From Verrucomicrobiota bacterium (lineage in GTDB: Bacteria > Verrucomicrobiota > Lentisphaeria > Victivallales > Victivallaceae), in the NCBI GenBank assembly GCA_023459755.1, contig JAEWSS010000075.1:1-15081 (forward strand): a stretch of 15,081 nucleotides of DNA. Reading direction: 5' to 3'. The notes under the pieces were generated by a model. That model did not search any database. It saw nothing but the letters and a program-made list of their open reading frames with translations, and had not been told where the DNA came from. Below are positions 1 through 6,627 of this stretch, piece by piece. Each line of letters starts with the position of its first letter. Position 1 is the first letter of the stretch. Both the position numbers and the translations under genes were made by a program.

Positions 1-1585
1 TGCCGAGCGTCATCACCGCCAGAATGTCAAAACCGAGGAACGCCAGTTTCAAATATCTTACACTCGGCAAATGATATTCCGGTTGTTCGACCTTCTCCAC
101 ACCGTCTTTGCTCCACGGCGCCGGACAGGAGTAATTTTTATAACCGCCGAGCCGGTTCCATTCGCGGTACAGCATGAAAGCCACCACCACCTGAAATATG
201 CCGAAAAACAGCGGCCAGAGTGCAATATAGCGATAATATGCGGTTCCGCCGGACGGCCAGAAATCACTGACGCAATCCATAATCACGCCGACCGCGAGTC
301 CGGCCAGCGTCACGCAGCACGACCTCACCAGCGCCTGCATGGAGCAGAACGACCCGAATCTCGACCGCGGAAAAGTCAGCATTTCAAACGGCATTCCGGA
401 CACACTGCGAATGGTGGTCAGCGGAATCTGCGCCGCCGCCATAATCAGCGTACTGTAAATAAACACGTCGGACGACAGCGTGCCGAAAATCCACCGGCAG
501 CCGATGAGCAATCCGGCAAATCCGATTATGGTGTTGTAAATGACAATGCGAACCGGATGCCAGCGGTTGACCAGCACGCCAAAGAACAACAGTGCGAGAA
601 AATAGGGACAAAGATTGACCAGTCCGGCATAACCGTCGGTCTTCCCCATTGCGTCAAGGTCGAGATTGAGTTCGCGCCGCAGAAAAAAGGTATATATCCA
701 GACCACGCCGCCCACGCTGCCCAGCATGGTGAGCAGATAGCGCAGCAGATAAATGCGGTTGGAAAAACTCTCTTTGACAAAGACCATGATGCCGTTAAGC
801 CAATTTCGGAAAACCGTTCCGACCGTGCGTTTTTTGTCCGAAGCGCCCGACTCCCCCTCAACTTCCAGCGGCGGATATTCGCCCTCCTTCACAAACAGGC
901 ACATCAGCAGTATGCCGGCGCCGTAGATCACCGCGCTGCCGATGAATATCTCGCGGTACCAGTGCTCGGCGTGCTTGTAGAGCAGAACCGAGAACAACGT
1001 GTTGCCCAGACACACCGCGATGTTGATGACCGCGATGATCTGACCGAAAAATTCTTTGGGGATAATGTCGTTGGTAATGTAGTGAATCACGCTTCCGACA
1101 TACATGTAATAAAACTGATACATGAACATGACAACAGCAATCGCCAGCACGGTCATTGTGGCCGGAGAAGTCGCCACCAGCGGCGCCACAAGGCCGGAGA
1201 ACCACGGTCCGATCCGGTCGGTGAAGGCAAACAATACCAGTGCCACGCAGATGAACGGCAGCGAAAACAGAATATAGGGGATGCGACGCCCCCACCGGCC
1301 GCGGTGACGGTCGCTGACAAAACCGACATACGGGCAAACGGTCATATTGAGGATGCCGCCGATGGTGGTCAGAATGATCATTTTAGAGGTGTCGGACGCC
1401 CCCACTTGTTCAAGCTGAATCGGCAGCATCTTCGCCGGCAGTGTGGTGCAGACGTTGAAAACCAGAAATCCGACCATCATCCAGAAAAATACCAATATCA
1501 GTTTAGGTACGGTGTAAACCAGAGTTCCACGCTGATAAGTCCTCTGCCAGAAGTGTTCCGTTTCATTGCCGCTGTTTGCCGACAT
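1..1585 (-). CDS. MFS sugar-type transporter (GPH/SLC45-like), 3' end cut by window edge
   Basis: The frame is open from an ATG at 1585 to the left edge, giving 528 residues without a stop, so the C-terminus lies outside the window. The protein is very hydrophobic, with helices at about 25-47, 70-90, 104-122 and 145-168 and more beyond. After the second helix (residues 91-104) it carries SDRHRGRWGRRIPY, the cytoplasmic loop-2 motif of the major facilitator superfamily in the form seen in sugar:cation symporters (MelB/GPH and SUT/SLC45 relatives). A polar loop near 233-260 probably joins the two six-helix halves. The family imports sugars or glycosides with a cation; the substrate cannot be read here. 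A GGAAG ribosome site stands 7 nt before the ATG. Expression probably starts at the promoter at 1637-1665, which lies inside a large palindrome, so a sugar-responsive repressor is plausible. MFS call is firm, subfamily moderate. Confidence 0.85.
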   Translation of the reverse strand, partial: MSANSGNETEHFWQRTYQRGTLVYTVPKLILVFFWMMVGFLVFNVCTTLPAKMLPIQLEQVGASDTSKMIILTTIGGILNMTVCPYVGFVSDRHRGRWGRRIPYILFSLPFICVALVLFAFTDRIGPWFSGLVAPLVATSPATMTVLAIAVVMFMYQFYYMYVGSVIHYITNDIIPKEFFGQIIAVINIAVCLGNTLFSVLLYKHAEHWYREIFIGSAVIYGAGILLMCLFVKEGEYPPLEVEGESGASDKKRTVGTVFRNWLNGIMVFVKESFSNRIYLLRYLLTMLGSVGGVVWIYTFFLRRELNLDLDAMGKTDGYAGLVNLCPYFLALLFFGVLVNRWHPVRIVIYNTIIGFAGLLIGCRWIFGTLSSDVFIYSTLIMAAAQIPLTTIRSVSGMPFEMLTFPRSRFGSFCSMQALVRSCCVTLAGLAVGVIMDCVSDFWPSGGTAYYRYIALWPLFFGIFQVVVAFMLYREWNRLGGYKNYSCPAPWSKDGVEKVEQPEYHLPSVRYLKLAFLGFDILAVMTLG

Positions 1586-1601
1586 CGCGCCGCTTCCTTT
1601 C

Positions 1602-1662
1602 TTTTTCCACTGTTTAACACTGTTATATCCATGCATATAATAGTGCGTAAACAGTTGAAAAG
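1602..1662. promoter_or_regulatory. Long imperfect palindrome (operator candidate) over the MFS promoter
   Basis: The two halves read as near-reverse complements around a centre at about 1629-1634. Going outward, the arms pair ATAT/ATAT-type bases at 1623-1628 with 1635-1640, CACT at 1618-1621 with AGTG at 1642-1645, and TGTTTA at 1611-1616 with TAAACA at 1648-1653. An outer part, 1603-1610 with 1654-1661, pairs with one mismatch. One arm has an extra base near 1646-1647. The -10 hexamer of the MFS promoter is in the right arm, so a dimeric regulator bound here would block or position RNA polymerase. The same bases could also fold as an RNA hairpin in read-through transcripts from the lipoprotein gene. 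Confidence 0.6.
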
Positions 1663-1665
1663 CAA
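1637..1665 (-). promoter_or_regulatory. Sigma-70-type promoter for the MFS transporter
   Basis: On the minus strand there is a -35 hexamer TTGCTT (1660-1665), a 17-nt spacer and a -10 hexamer TATTAT (1637-1642). Transcription would start near 1630, giving a leader of about 45 nt. Both hexamers are close to consensus and the spacing is ideal, but this is sequence inspection only. Confidence 0.6.
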
Positions 1666-1668
1666 TTC

Positions 1669-1690
1669 AAAAAAAGCGACTTCGCCACTT
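1669..1690 (-). terminator. Short hairpin plus T-run after the lipoprotein gene
   Basis: Directly after the stop codon at 1690-1692 the minus strand reads as a short stem (AAGTGG pairing with TCGCTT through two G-U pairs, loop CGAAG) followed by seven T residues in all at 1669-1675. The stem is small, so this is a modest intrinsic terminator. Its position right behind the stop and ahead of the MFS promoter supports it. Confidence 0.45.
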
Positions 1691-2091
1691 TATTCCGCGT
1701 TTTTTCCAGACTCGCTCCGGAGAACGGAAGGCGTAACATTCCGGTCATTGTCCGGCTCCGCCGCCGCCGTGCCGGTTCCGGTGGTGATCCGGACTTTGGT
1801 TTTGTCTTTGACCTCAATGCCGAAGACCTCGCCAAACAGCGAACCCGACTCGGATTCGTATTCCAGGGTTCCGGTTCCGCCGTCCGGCATGGTGATGAGC
1901 AGACTGCGACCCCAGCCGGCGGAAATATTCGGCAGCGGCGTTCCGCCGGAGGCGTCGGCGCCCGCGGTGACTTTGAAGCCCTGCACCGAACTGTCCACCA
2001 CCACCGACTTGTTTTCAAGTCCGGCGCAGCCGGTCAGCAGCAGGAGCGCCGCCGCCGTCAACAACATGCGTTTCAGATTGTAAGTTTTCAT
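1690..2091 (-). CDS. Small predicted lipoprotein, function unknown
   Basis: This encodes 133 residues. The start at 2091 is chosen because an AAGGAG ribosome site stands 4-5 nt upstream and because the protein then begins with a textbook lipoprotein signal: MKTYNLKR, a hydrophobic stretch, then the lipobox LTGC with the acylated cysteine at residue 22. An earlier in-frame start at 2229 would put this signal in mid-protein. The mature part is about 110 residues, rich in Gly, Ser, Thr and Val, with no cysteine after the lipobox. It looks like a compact beta-rich domain (roughly 25-110) with a charged, probably flexible tail. I do not recognise a family. A 193-bp gap separates it from the phosphoesterase upstream, so it may have its own promoter, although I find no convincing one. 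The gene is probably real; its role is unknown. Confidence 0.75.
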   Translation of the reverse strand: MKTYNLKRMLLTAAALLLLTGCAGLENKSVVVDSSVQGFKVTAGADASGGTPLPNISAGWGRSLLITMPDGGTGTLEYESESGSLFGEVFGIEVKDKTKVRITTGTGTAAAEPDNDRNVTPSVLRSESGKNAE

Positions 2092-2284
2092 TTTTCTCCT
2101 TGTTTGTTCGTTCTGCCGCAACCTGCGGTGAAAAAAAACGACCGCAACACGGCGGCATTGACGGAAAAAACTGTCAACCCGCCGCATGGAGAAAAACAAA
2201 CCGCCGCCCGGACGCCGGACGTTCCTCAATTGCCTTCAGGAACGCCGCAGCCGGTCGGCGGCAAAAAACGCGCGTGAAAAAAAC
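2092..2284. other. Intergenic gap between phosphoesterase and small lipoprotein genes
   Basis: There is no gene here. A 7-bp inverted repeat (CGTTCCT at 2220-2226 with AGGAACG at 2238-2244) and a GC-rich near-palindrome at 2245-2263 are present, but neither is followed by a T-run in the minus direction, so terminator calls are not supported. A minus-strand TTGACA (2172-2177) has no -10 partner at a proper distance. The promoter of the lipoprotein gene is therefore unresolved. Confidence 0.5.
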
Positions 2285-3088
2285 TCAGCGCGTCAACGGA
2301 ACAAATGTATCATATACGGTGCGTCCCTGCACAAAGATCAGCCGATACCCGAACGGGCGGTTGTCGAAATTGGTGCAGGTGTTCTCCGGATGAAGGAACC
2401 GTATTCCCTCCCAGGTGTTGTCAATCCGGGTATGACTGTGACCGCCGAGATAAGCCACCACACCGTAGTCCTTGAACATTTTCAGCACTTCGGCACGCTT
2501 GGCCTGCGGCAGATTGTAATATTTGTCGTCCGGCTCGTCGGGCGTTTTGAGAAAGATCGGGCAGTGGCCGGCCACGATAATCAGTTTGCCGTCGTCCTTC
2601 GCCTGCTGGAGAGCGGAGGCGAACCAGCGCTCGAACTCGGCGGTACGCGACTGCGGCGACTTCCATAAATTAGTGTTGGTCACAATGATCCGATATTCAC
2701 CGCTGTCAAACGCATAGTAGTCTTCACCGAAACTTTTGCGATAAAGTTCTATTATCTCCGGGTTGGCGTTATAGTCGTGATTGCCGGGAACCAGATAATA
2801 CGGAATATCCAGCGCCCGGGATGCCGCGGTAAAATCGGCATTGTTTTTTTCCGTCGGCACGTTCACCATGTCACCGCACATGATCATAAAAACCGGATTG
2901 GCGTTTTCGCTGTCGGCATTAATCAGCGCAACCGCCTGTTTGTAACGGTTCAGCTCGGCCTCATAGTCGTAAAACCCGAACTGAGAGTCGGTCATCTGCA
3001 CAAAGGTCAGCTGCGGCTCGGGGACGGCGGCACAGCCGCCGGCCAATGTGGCGGCGGCAAACAACGCGAATGGTCGGGTTCGCTTCAT
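2285..3088 (-). CDS. Calcineurin-like metallophosphoesterase, predicted lipoprotein
   Basis: This is a 267-residue protein of the binuclear metallophosphoesterase fold. The metal-ligand series is complete: TDSQFG with D34 (Gln36 where many members have His), GDMVN with D73, GNHD with N104 and H105, AGHCP with H175, and GGHSH with H217 and H219. The Gln form of the first motif resembles the CPPED1-like branch. The N-terminus is a signal peptide ending in LAGGC, making C19 a likely lipidation site, although Ala at -3 makes the lipobox imperfect. The enzyme would hydrolyse a phosphoester in the periplasm or at the cell surface; the substrate is not deducible. The start ATG shares an ATGA overlap with the argH stop, with GGAGG 11 nt upstream inside argH, so translation is probably coupled to argH. 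Fold call is firm; cellular role is open. Confidence 0.88.
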   Translation of the reverse strand: MKRTRPFALFAAATLAGGCAAVPEPQLTFVQMTDSQFGFYDYEAELNRYKQAVALINADSENANPVFMIMCGDMVNVPTEKNNADFTAASRALDIPYYLVPGNHDYNANPEIIELYRKSFGEDYYAFDSGEYRIIVTNTNLWKSPQSRTAEFERWFASALQQAKDDGKLIIVAGHCPIFLKTPDEPDDKYYNLPQAKRAEVLKMFKDYGVVAYLGGHSHTRIDNTWEGIRFLHPENTCTNFDNRPFGYRLIFVQGRTVYDTFVPLTR

Positions 3089-4455
3089 TTCAGATTTTTC
3101 CTCCAGAACGCCAGCTGGTCGTGAACGGCGTTGTATCCGGTGGCGCCGGGAATTTCACGCTTGGCCACGCTGGCCTCCGGTTTGAACAGCCGCAGGAACT
3201 CCTCGGTGGCGGCGGGAATGGACTTGCGCATCTCCTCCAGCGTCAGCTTGTCCAGCGGCTTTCTGGCGGTCACCGAATATTTGACCAGCGCACCGACCTG
3301 ATGGTGGGCGGTCCGGAACGGAACACCGAGCTTCACCAGCATTTCCGCGATGTCGGTGGCCATGAGCGCCGGGTCGCCGGCGGCGGTGTGCATATGGTCG
3401 GCCTTGACCTGCATGGTGGAGATCATCGGCGGATAGACGCGCAGAATCTTTTTTACAGTGTCGATCGCGTCGAACAGCGGCTCCTTGTCCTCCTGCAGGT
3501 CGCGGTTATAGGTAAGCGGCAGCCCTTTGCAGGTGGTGAGCAGCGACATCAGCGCGCCGTACACCCGGCCGGTTTTACCGCGGGAAAGCTCGGCCACGTC
3601 GGGGTTTTTCTTCTGCGGCATCAGACTGGAGCCGGTGCAGAATTCGTCGGAAAATTCAATAAAGGCAAACTCTTGAGAGCTCCACAGGATCAGATCCTCG
3701 GAAAGTCTGGACACATGCATGGAGAAAATCGCCAGATTGCTGAGAAATTCGATGACAAAGTCGCGGTCGGCCACCGCGTCCATGCTGTTGCGGGTGATGC
3801 GGTCGAAACCGAGCAGGTCGCACACCATCTGGCGGTCGATATGCAGCGTGGTGCCGGCGATCGCGCCGGAGCCGAGCGGCATCACGTTGATTCTTTTCCG
3901 ACAGTCGGCCAGCCGCTCGCGGTCGCGTTCGAACATCTCGACGTAGGCCAGCAGATGATGCGCGAACAGTACCACCTGAGCGTGCTGCATGTGGGTGAAT
4001 CCGGGCATAATGACTTCGCTGTTGGCCTCGGCTTTGCCGAGCATGGCCAGCTGCATGGATTTGATGAGGTCGCGTATTTCGTTTATTTCGCTGCGCAGAT
4101 AGAGCCGGAGATCGAGGGCGATCTGATCGTTACGACTGCGGGCGGAATGCAGACGGGCGCCTTCCGGACCGAGTTTGTCGGTCAATTTGCTTTCGATATT
4201 CATATGAATATCTTCGAGCGCCGGGTCGAATTTAAATTCTCCGGCGTCGATGCTGCGTTTGATCGCGTCGAGTTCATTTTCGATCATCAGCGCGGTTTTC
4301 TCCGGAATGATGCCCTGTGCGGCCAGCATTTTGACGTGGGCTTTGCTGCCGGCGATGTCAAAGGCGTAGAGCCGTTTGTCGTATGACACCGACTCGGAGA
4401 AGCGTGCAAGTTCCTGATTCGTTTCGGCGCTGAAGCGCCCGTCCCACATAGCCAT
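3085..4455 (-). CDS. argH: Argininosuccinate lyase
   Basis: This enzyme splits argininosuccinate into arginine and fumarate, the last step of arginine synthesis in the cytoplasm. The protein has 456 residues, the normal family length. It shows the signatures of the fumarase/aspartase superfamily: HSARSRNDQ (103-111), GFTHMQHAQ with H155 (152-160), and the mobile catalytic loop GSSLMPQKKNP (275-285) that carries the catalytic serine. The start at 4455 is set by a perfect AGGAGG 8 nt upstream and by the typical opening MWDGRFS; extending to 4593 would add 46 Arg-rich residues of leader. A predicted promoter lies at 4565-4593. No other arginine gene is nearby, so it is separated from its pathway, while the phosphoesterase gene overlaps its stop codon. 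Identification is very secure. Confidence 0.97.
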   Translation of the reverse strand: MAMWDGRFSAETNQELARFSESVSYDKRLYAFDIAGSKAHVKMLAAQGIIPEKTALMIENELDAIKRSIDAGEFKFDPALEDIHMNIESKLTDKLGPEGARLHSARSRNDQIALDLRLYLRSEINEIRDLIKSMQLAMLGKAEANSEVIMPGFTHMQHAQVVLFAHHLLAYVEMFERDRERLADCRKRINVMPLGSGAIAGTTLHIDRQMVCDLLGFDRITRNSMDAVADRDFVIEFLSNLAIFSMHVSRLSEDLILWSSQEFAFIEFSDEFCTGSSLMPQKKNPDVAELSRGKTGRVYGALMSLLTTCKGLPLTYNRDLQEDKEPLFDAIDTVKKILRVYPPMISTMQVKADHMHTAAGDPALMATDIAEMLVKLGVPFRTAHHQVGALVKYSVTARKPLDKLTLEEMRKSIPAATEEFLRLFKPEASVAKREIPGATGYNAVHDQLAFWRKNLK

Positions 4456-4564
4456 GAAGATACCCTCCTGTTTCCTCCGGATTCCGGCCTTCCGGCGCCG
4501 GGTCCGGCGAATACGCCGGCGAATGGTTGCGCCGGCGGCGTTGTTGTAAATGACAGTTCGCTTT

Positions 4565-4593
4565 AATATAGCATATTGCTCAGATTTTTCCAA
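4565..4593 (-). promoter_or_regulatory. Promoter for argH within the end of the EamA gene
   Basis: The minus strand carries TTGGAA (4588-4593), a 17-nt spacer, and TATATT (4565-4570) preceded by TGC, an extended -10 element. The start would fall near 4558, leaving a leader of about 100 nt before the argH ATG. This lets argH be expressed apart from the six-gene block upstream, although read-through is also possible because no terminator is visible in the 124-nt gap. Confidence 0.5.
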
Positions 4594-5548
4594 AAGAATA
4601 AACCGCGATTGCCGCGAACATCAGCAGTGCGGCGGCGGCGCGGCCGAGCCAGCGGCGTCCGGCGGCGCGTTCTTCGACGGCGGTAAACCCGAAATGCGCC
4701 AGCACCGCCCCCATCAGCAGTGAAAACAGGCCGCGGGTGGATAAAAGCACATTGGTGTAGACCGGGTCCAGCACGGAAAACGCAAAGTTTACCGTGTAAA
4801 TCGACAGCATGCAAACCGCCGTGTACGGCACCGCCAGCATAAAATGACGCGGTTTCGGCTTTATCGCCGGCAACGCCGGAAGCATTATGAGTCCGCAGAC
4901 CGCCACATTCAGGCATCCAGCCGCGGCGGCCGCCCGAGAATAACCGCATCCGGCGGCCGAAAAATCTCGTATCAGCGCCACGATCCCGACGTCGGCGCCG
5001 GCCAGCAGCGCGATCGACGCCGCCAGTGCGAGCACCCCGCGGAACGGCATAATCCCGTCCACCCGTCTTCCGGCGACGGATTTTTCGCCGGTTCCGGAAA
5101 ATATTCCCATCAACACTGCGGCGGCCGCCGCCAGAACCATTCCGGCCGCCGCCGGAAACGTCAGATGTTCGTGAAAATACAACGAAAACCCGACGCCGAC
5201 CGCGATTATCTTCAGATTGTAAAGCGACGCCAGAACCGATCCGGCGGTCAGCCGCAGCGCCAGCAGCCAGCAGAATTGGCCGGAGACAAAGGCGACCGCC
5301 GTCCACAGCGCCGTCGGCAAAAGCGAATGCGGCAGTCCGGTTCCGGTCACGCCGTCGTTCGACGCCGGCAGAAGTTCAGGCAGCAGAAACAGCGCCGGAA
5401 CCGCCATCAAAAGGCAGTTGGTCAGCAGAAGCTGGCGCGGCGTGCCGCCGGACGCAAAAAAACGACGCGACAGCACATAAGACAAACTTTGCAGAAACGC
5501 CGTGAACAACGCCACCGCCACCCCCCAGGCAAGCAGTCCGCCGCTCAT
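4580..5548 (-). CDS. EamA/DMT-superfamily membrane transporter
   Basis: This is a 322-residue protein, nearly all hydrophobic, which I read as about ten membrane helices in two repeats of five, split by a polar linker around 152-167. Length, the small-residue-rich helices, and a region near 95-118 ending one repeat half match the drug/metabolite transporter superfamily (EamA type). Members export or import small metabolites, and some relatives flip lipid-linked sugars; nothing here fixes the substrate. The ATG at 5548 overlaps the stop of the DUF4105 gene in an ATGA quadruplet, so it is the last gene of the tightly packed block. A strong Shine-Dalgarno sequence is lacking, which fits translational coupling. 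The family assignment rests on overall character rather than a diagnostic motif. Confidence 0.75.
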   Translation of the reverse strand: MSGGLLAWGVAVALFTAFLQSLSYVLSRRFFASGGTPRQLLLTNCLLMAVPALFLLPELLPASNDGVTGTGLPHSLLPTALWTAVAFVSGQFCWLLALRLTAGSVLASLYNLKIIAVGVGFSLYFHEHLTFPAAAGMVLAAAAAVLMGIFSGTGEKSVAGRRVDGIMPFRGVLALAASIALLAGADVGIVALIRDFSAAGCGYSRAAAAAGCLNVAVCGLIMLPALPAIKPKPRHFMLAVPYTAVCMLSIYTVNFAFSVLDPVYTNVLLSTRGLFSLLMGAVLAHFGFTAVEERAAGRRWLGRAAAALLMFAAIAVYSFGKI

Positions 5549-6627
5549 GGTTCAACGCTCTTTCGGATAAACGCCGAATAGTCGAAATCCGGCGCATAAA
5601 TGTCCAGCGTTTCAACCGCCGGATTCAGATAATGGTGCGCCTTGAAGACTTTGAAGTCGGCAATACCGGACGGATTGTCCAGCAAATCGTCCCGAAAAGC
5701 GTAGAAGTCGGAAAAACCGTTGCAGATCAGCCGCAGGCGACGCGCCGACCGGCGTTGATCGCCTAAAATCGGAATCAGCGAAGTGGTGCAGTTTTTAGTG
5801 ATGGTGTTGTAAAATTCCGGTTCCGAGTAAAGTTCATTAATTTCGCCCGTCATCGCCAAAAAGTGGCGTTTTGCCTGCTCGCGGGTGGCGTTTGACCGGT
5901 AAAAATACACCTGCTCGTGCCGGAAGTTGGTGCGAAGCCCGAGCAGATCGCGTTCGGTTCCGGCGATGCAGAGCAGTTCAAACCGGCGGAACAGGCCGGG
6001 AACCGCCCCCTGCACGTCGTTTTTATCCAGTCGGGTCTCCATTGAAAAAGCCAAAGTTTTGCCGTCGTCGAACGAAAAACTGACCATGGTGTGGCCGATC
6101 GCGTCGCCGTTCCAATGAACAACAATGAAATAAAGACCGTTCAGTTCAGCCAAATCGTAAGTTTCGTCGATATACACCGGGTCGAAGTCAAATTCGCTCC
6201 GATAGCGGAAGTCGCGGACATTGAAGACCGTCACCCTGTCGCCGTCAATCCGGCTGACCGGATTGCGGGCGAACGACGGCTGCCAGTCGCGGTCGTTTGA
6301 CGGCTGCACCAGTGCAAAATAGGTCGAGTTTATCGCCAGCAGTTCCGCCGCCAGCAAAAACGGAATAAAGACATTTTTCCGCCACATTGCCAGACACAGC
6401 GTCACATCCACCGCCAGAACCGCCGGAGGAACAAACCGCCACAAACCGTTTAACGGCAAATGATAATATAGAATGCCGCAGCAAAACAGGCCCCACACCG
6501 CCATAACCGGCAGCAGCGTCCAGCGGAACAACGGCGAACCGAACACCGCCGCTATCCGGCCGAGTCGTCCGCGACATTCCGCGGCGGCGGAATTATTGGT
6601 TTGTGCGCATCTCCGCATTCCGTTCAC
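5545..6627 (-). CDS. Membrane protein with DUF4105 / Lnb-type periplasmic domain
   Basis: This 360-residue protein has three N-terminal helices (about 37-57, 64-82, 86-106) followed by a long soluble domain. The domain carries the DUF4105 pattern: PSNDRDWQP (109-117), DGDRVTVFNVRDFRYRS (128-144), GHTMVSFSFDDGK with H179 (178-190), and FYNTITKNCTTS with C280 (272-283). His179 and Cys280 look like a papain-like catalytic pair. The domain, also named the Lnb N-terminal periplasmic domain, is known from the Bacteroides lipoprotein N-acyltransferase Lnb, so thioester acyl transfer or hydrolysis in the periplasm is a reasonable inference. Here the helices precede the domain, an arrangement I also associate with many proteobacterial members. 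The start is a GTG that overlaps the hydrolase stop (GTGA); an ATG at 6618 is the alternative. Family call is strong, activity is inferred. Confidence 0.85.
   Translation of the reverse strand: MNGMRRCAQTNNSAAAECRGRLGRIAAVFGSPLFRWTLLPVMAVWGLFCCGILYYHLPLNGLWRFVPPAVLAVDVTLCLAMWRKNVFIPFLLAAELLAINSTYFALVQPSNDRDWQPSFARNPVSRIDGDRVTVFNVRDFRYRSEFDFDPVYIDETYDLAELNGLYFIVVHWNGDAIGHTMVSFSFDDGKTLAFSMETRLDKNDVQGAVPGLFRRFELLCIAGTERDLLGLRTNFRHEQVYFYRSNATREQAKRHFLAMTGEINELYSEPEFYNTITKNCTTSLIPILGDQRRSARRLRLICNGFSDFYAFRDDLLDNPSGIADFKVFKAHHYLNPAVETLDIYAPDFDYSAFIRKSVEP

Noticed and set aside
71..2083. 670-codon plus-strand open frame opposite the MFS and lipoprotein genes
   Set aside because: It is antisense to two well-supported genes, is rich in His, Gln and Arg without any domain, and lacks a ribosome site. 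It is a by-product of the GC-rich third codon positions on the other strand.
2172..2177. Minus-strand TTGACA as -35 of a lipoprotein promoter
   Set aside because: No acceptable -10 hexamer occurs 15-19 nt downstream; the region is GC-rich there. The match also forms half of a short TTGAC/GTCAA repeat.
3046..4386. 446-codon plus-strand open frame opposite argH
   Set aside because: It is the mirror of a certain argH gene; its composition (Gly/His/Gln/Val-rich, no motif) is typical of antisense shadow frames.
4456..4593. 46-residue N-terminal extension of ArgH
   Set aside because: The extension is Arg-rich and unlike the family, overlaps the preceding gene, and the perfect AGGAGG precedes the ATG at 4455.
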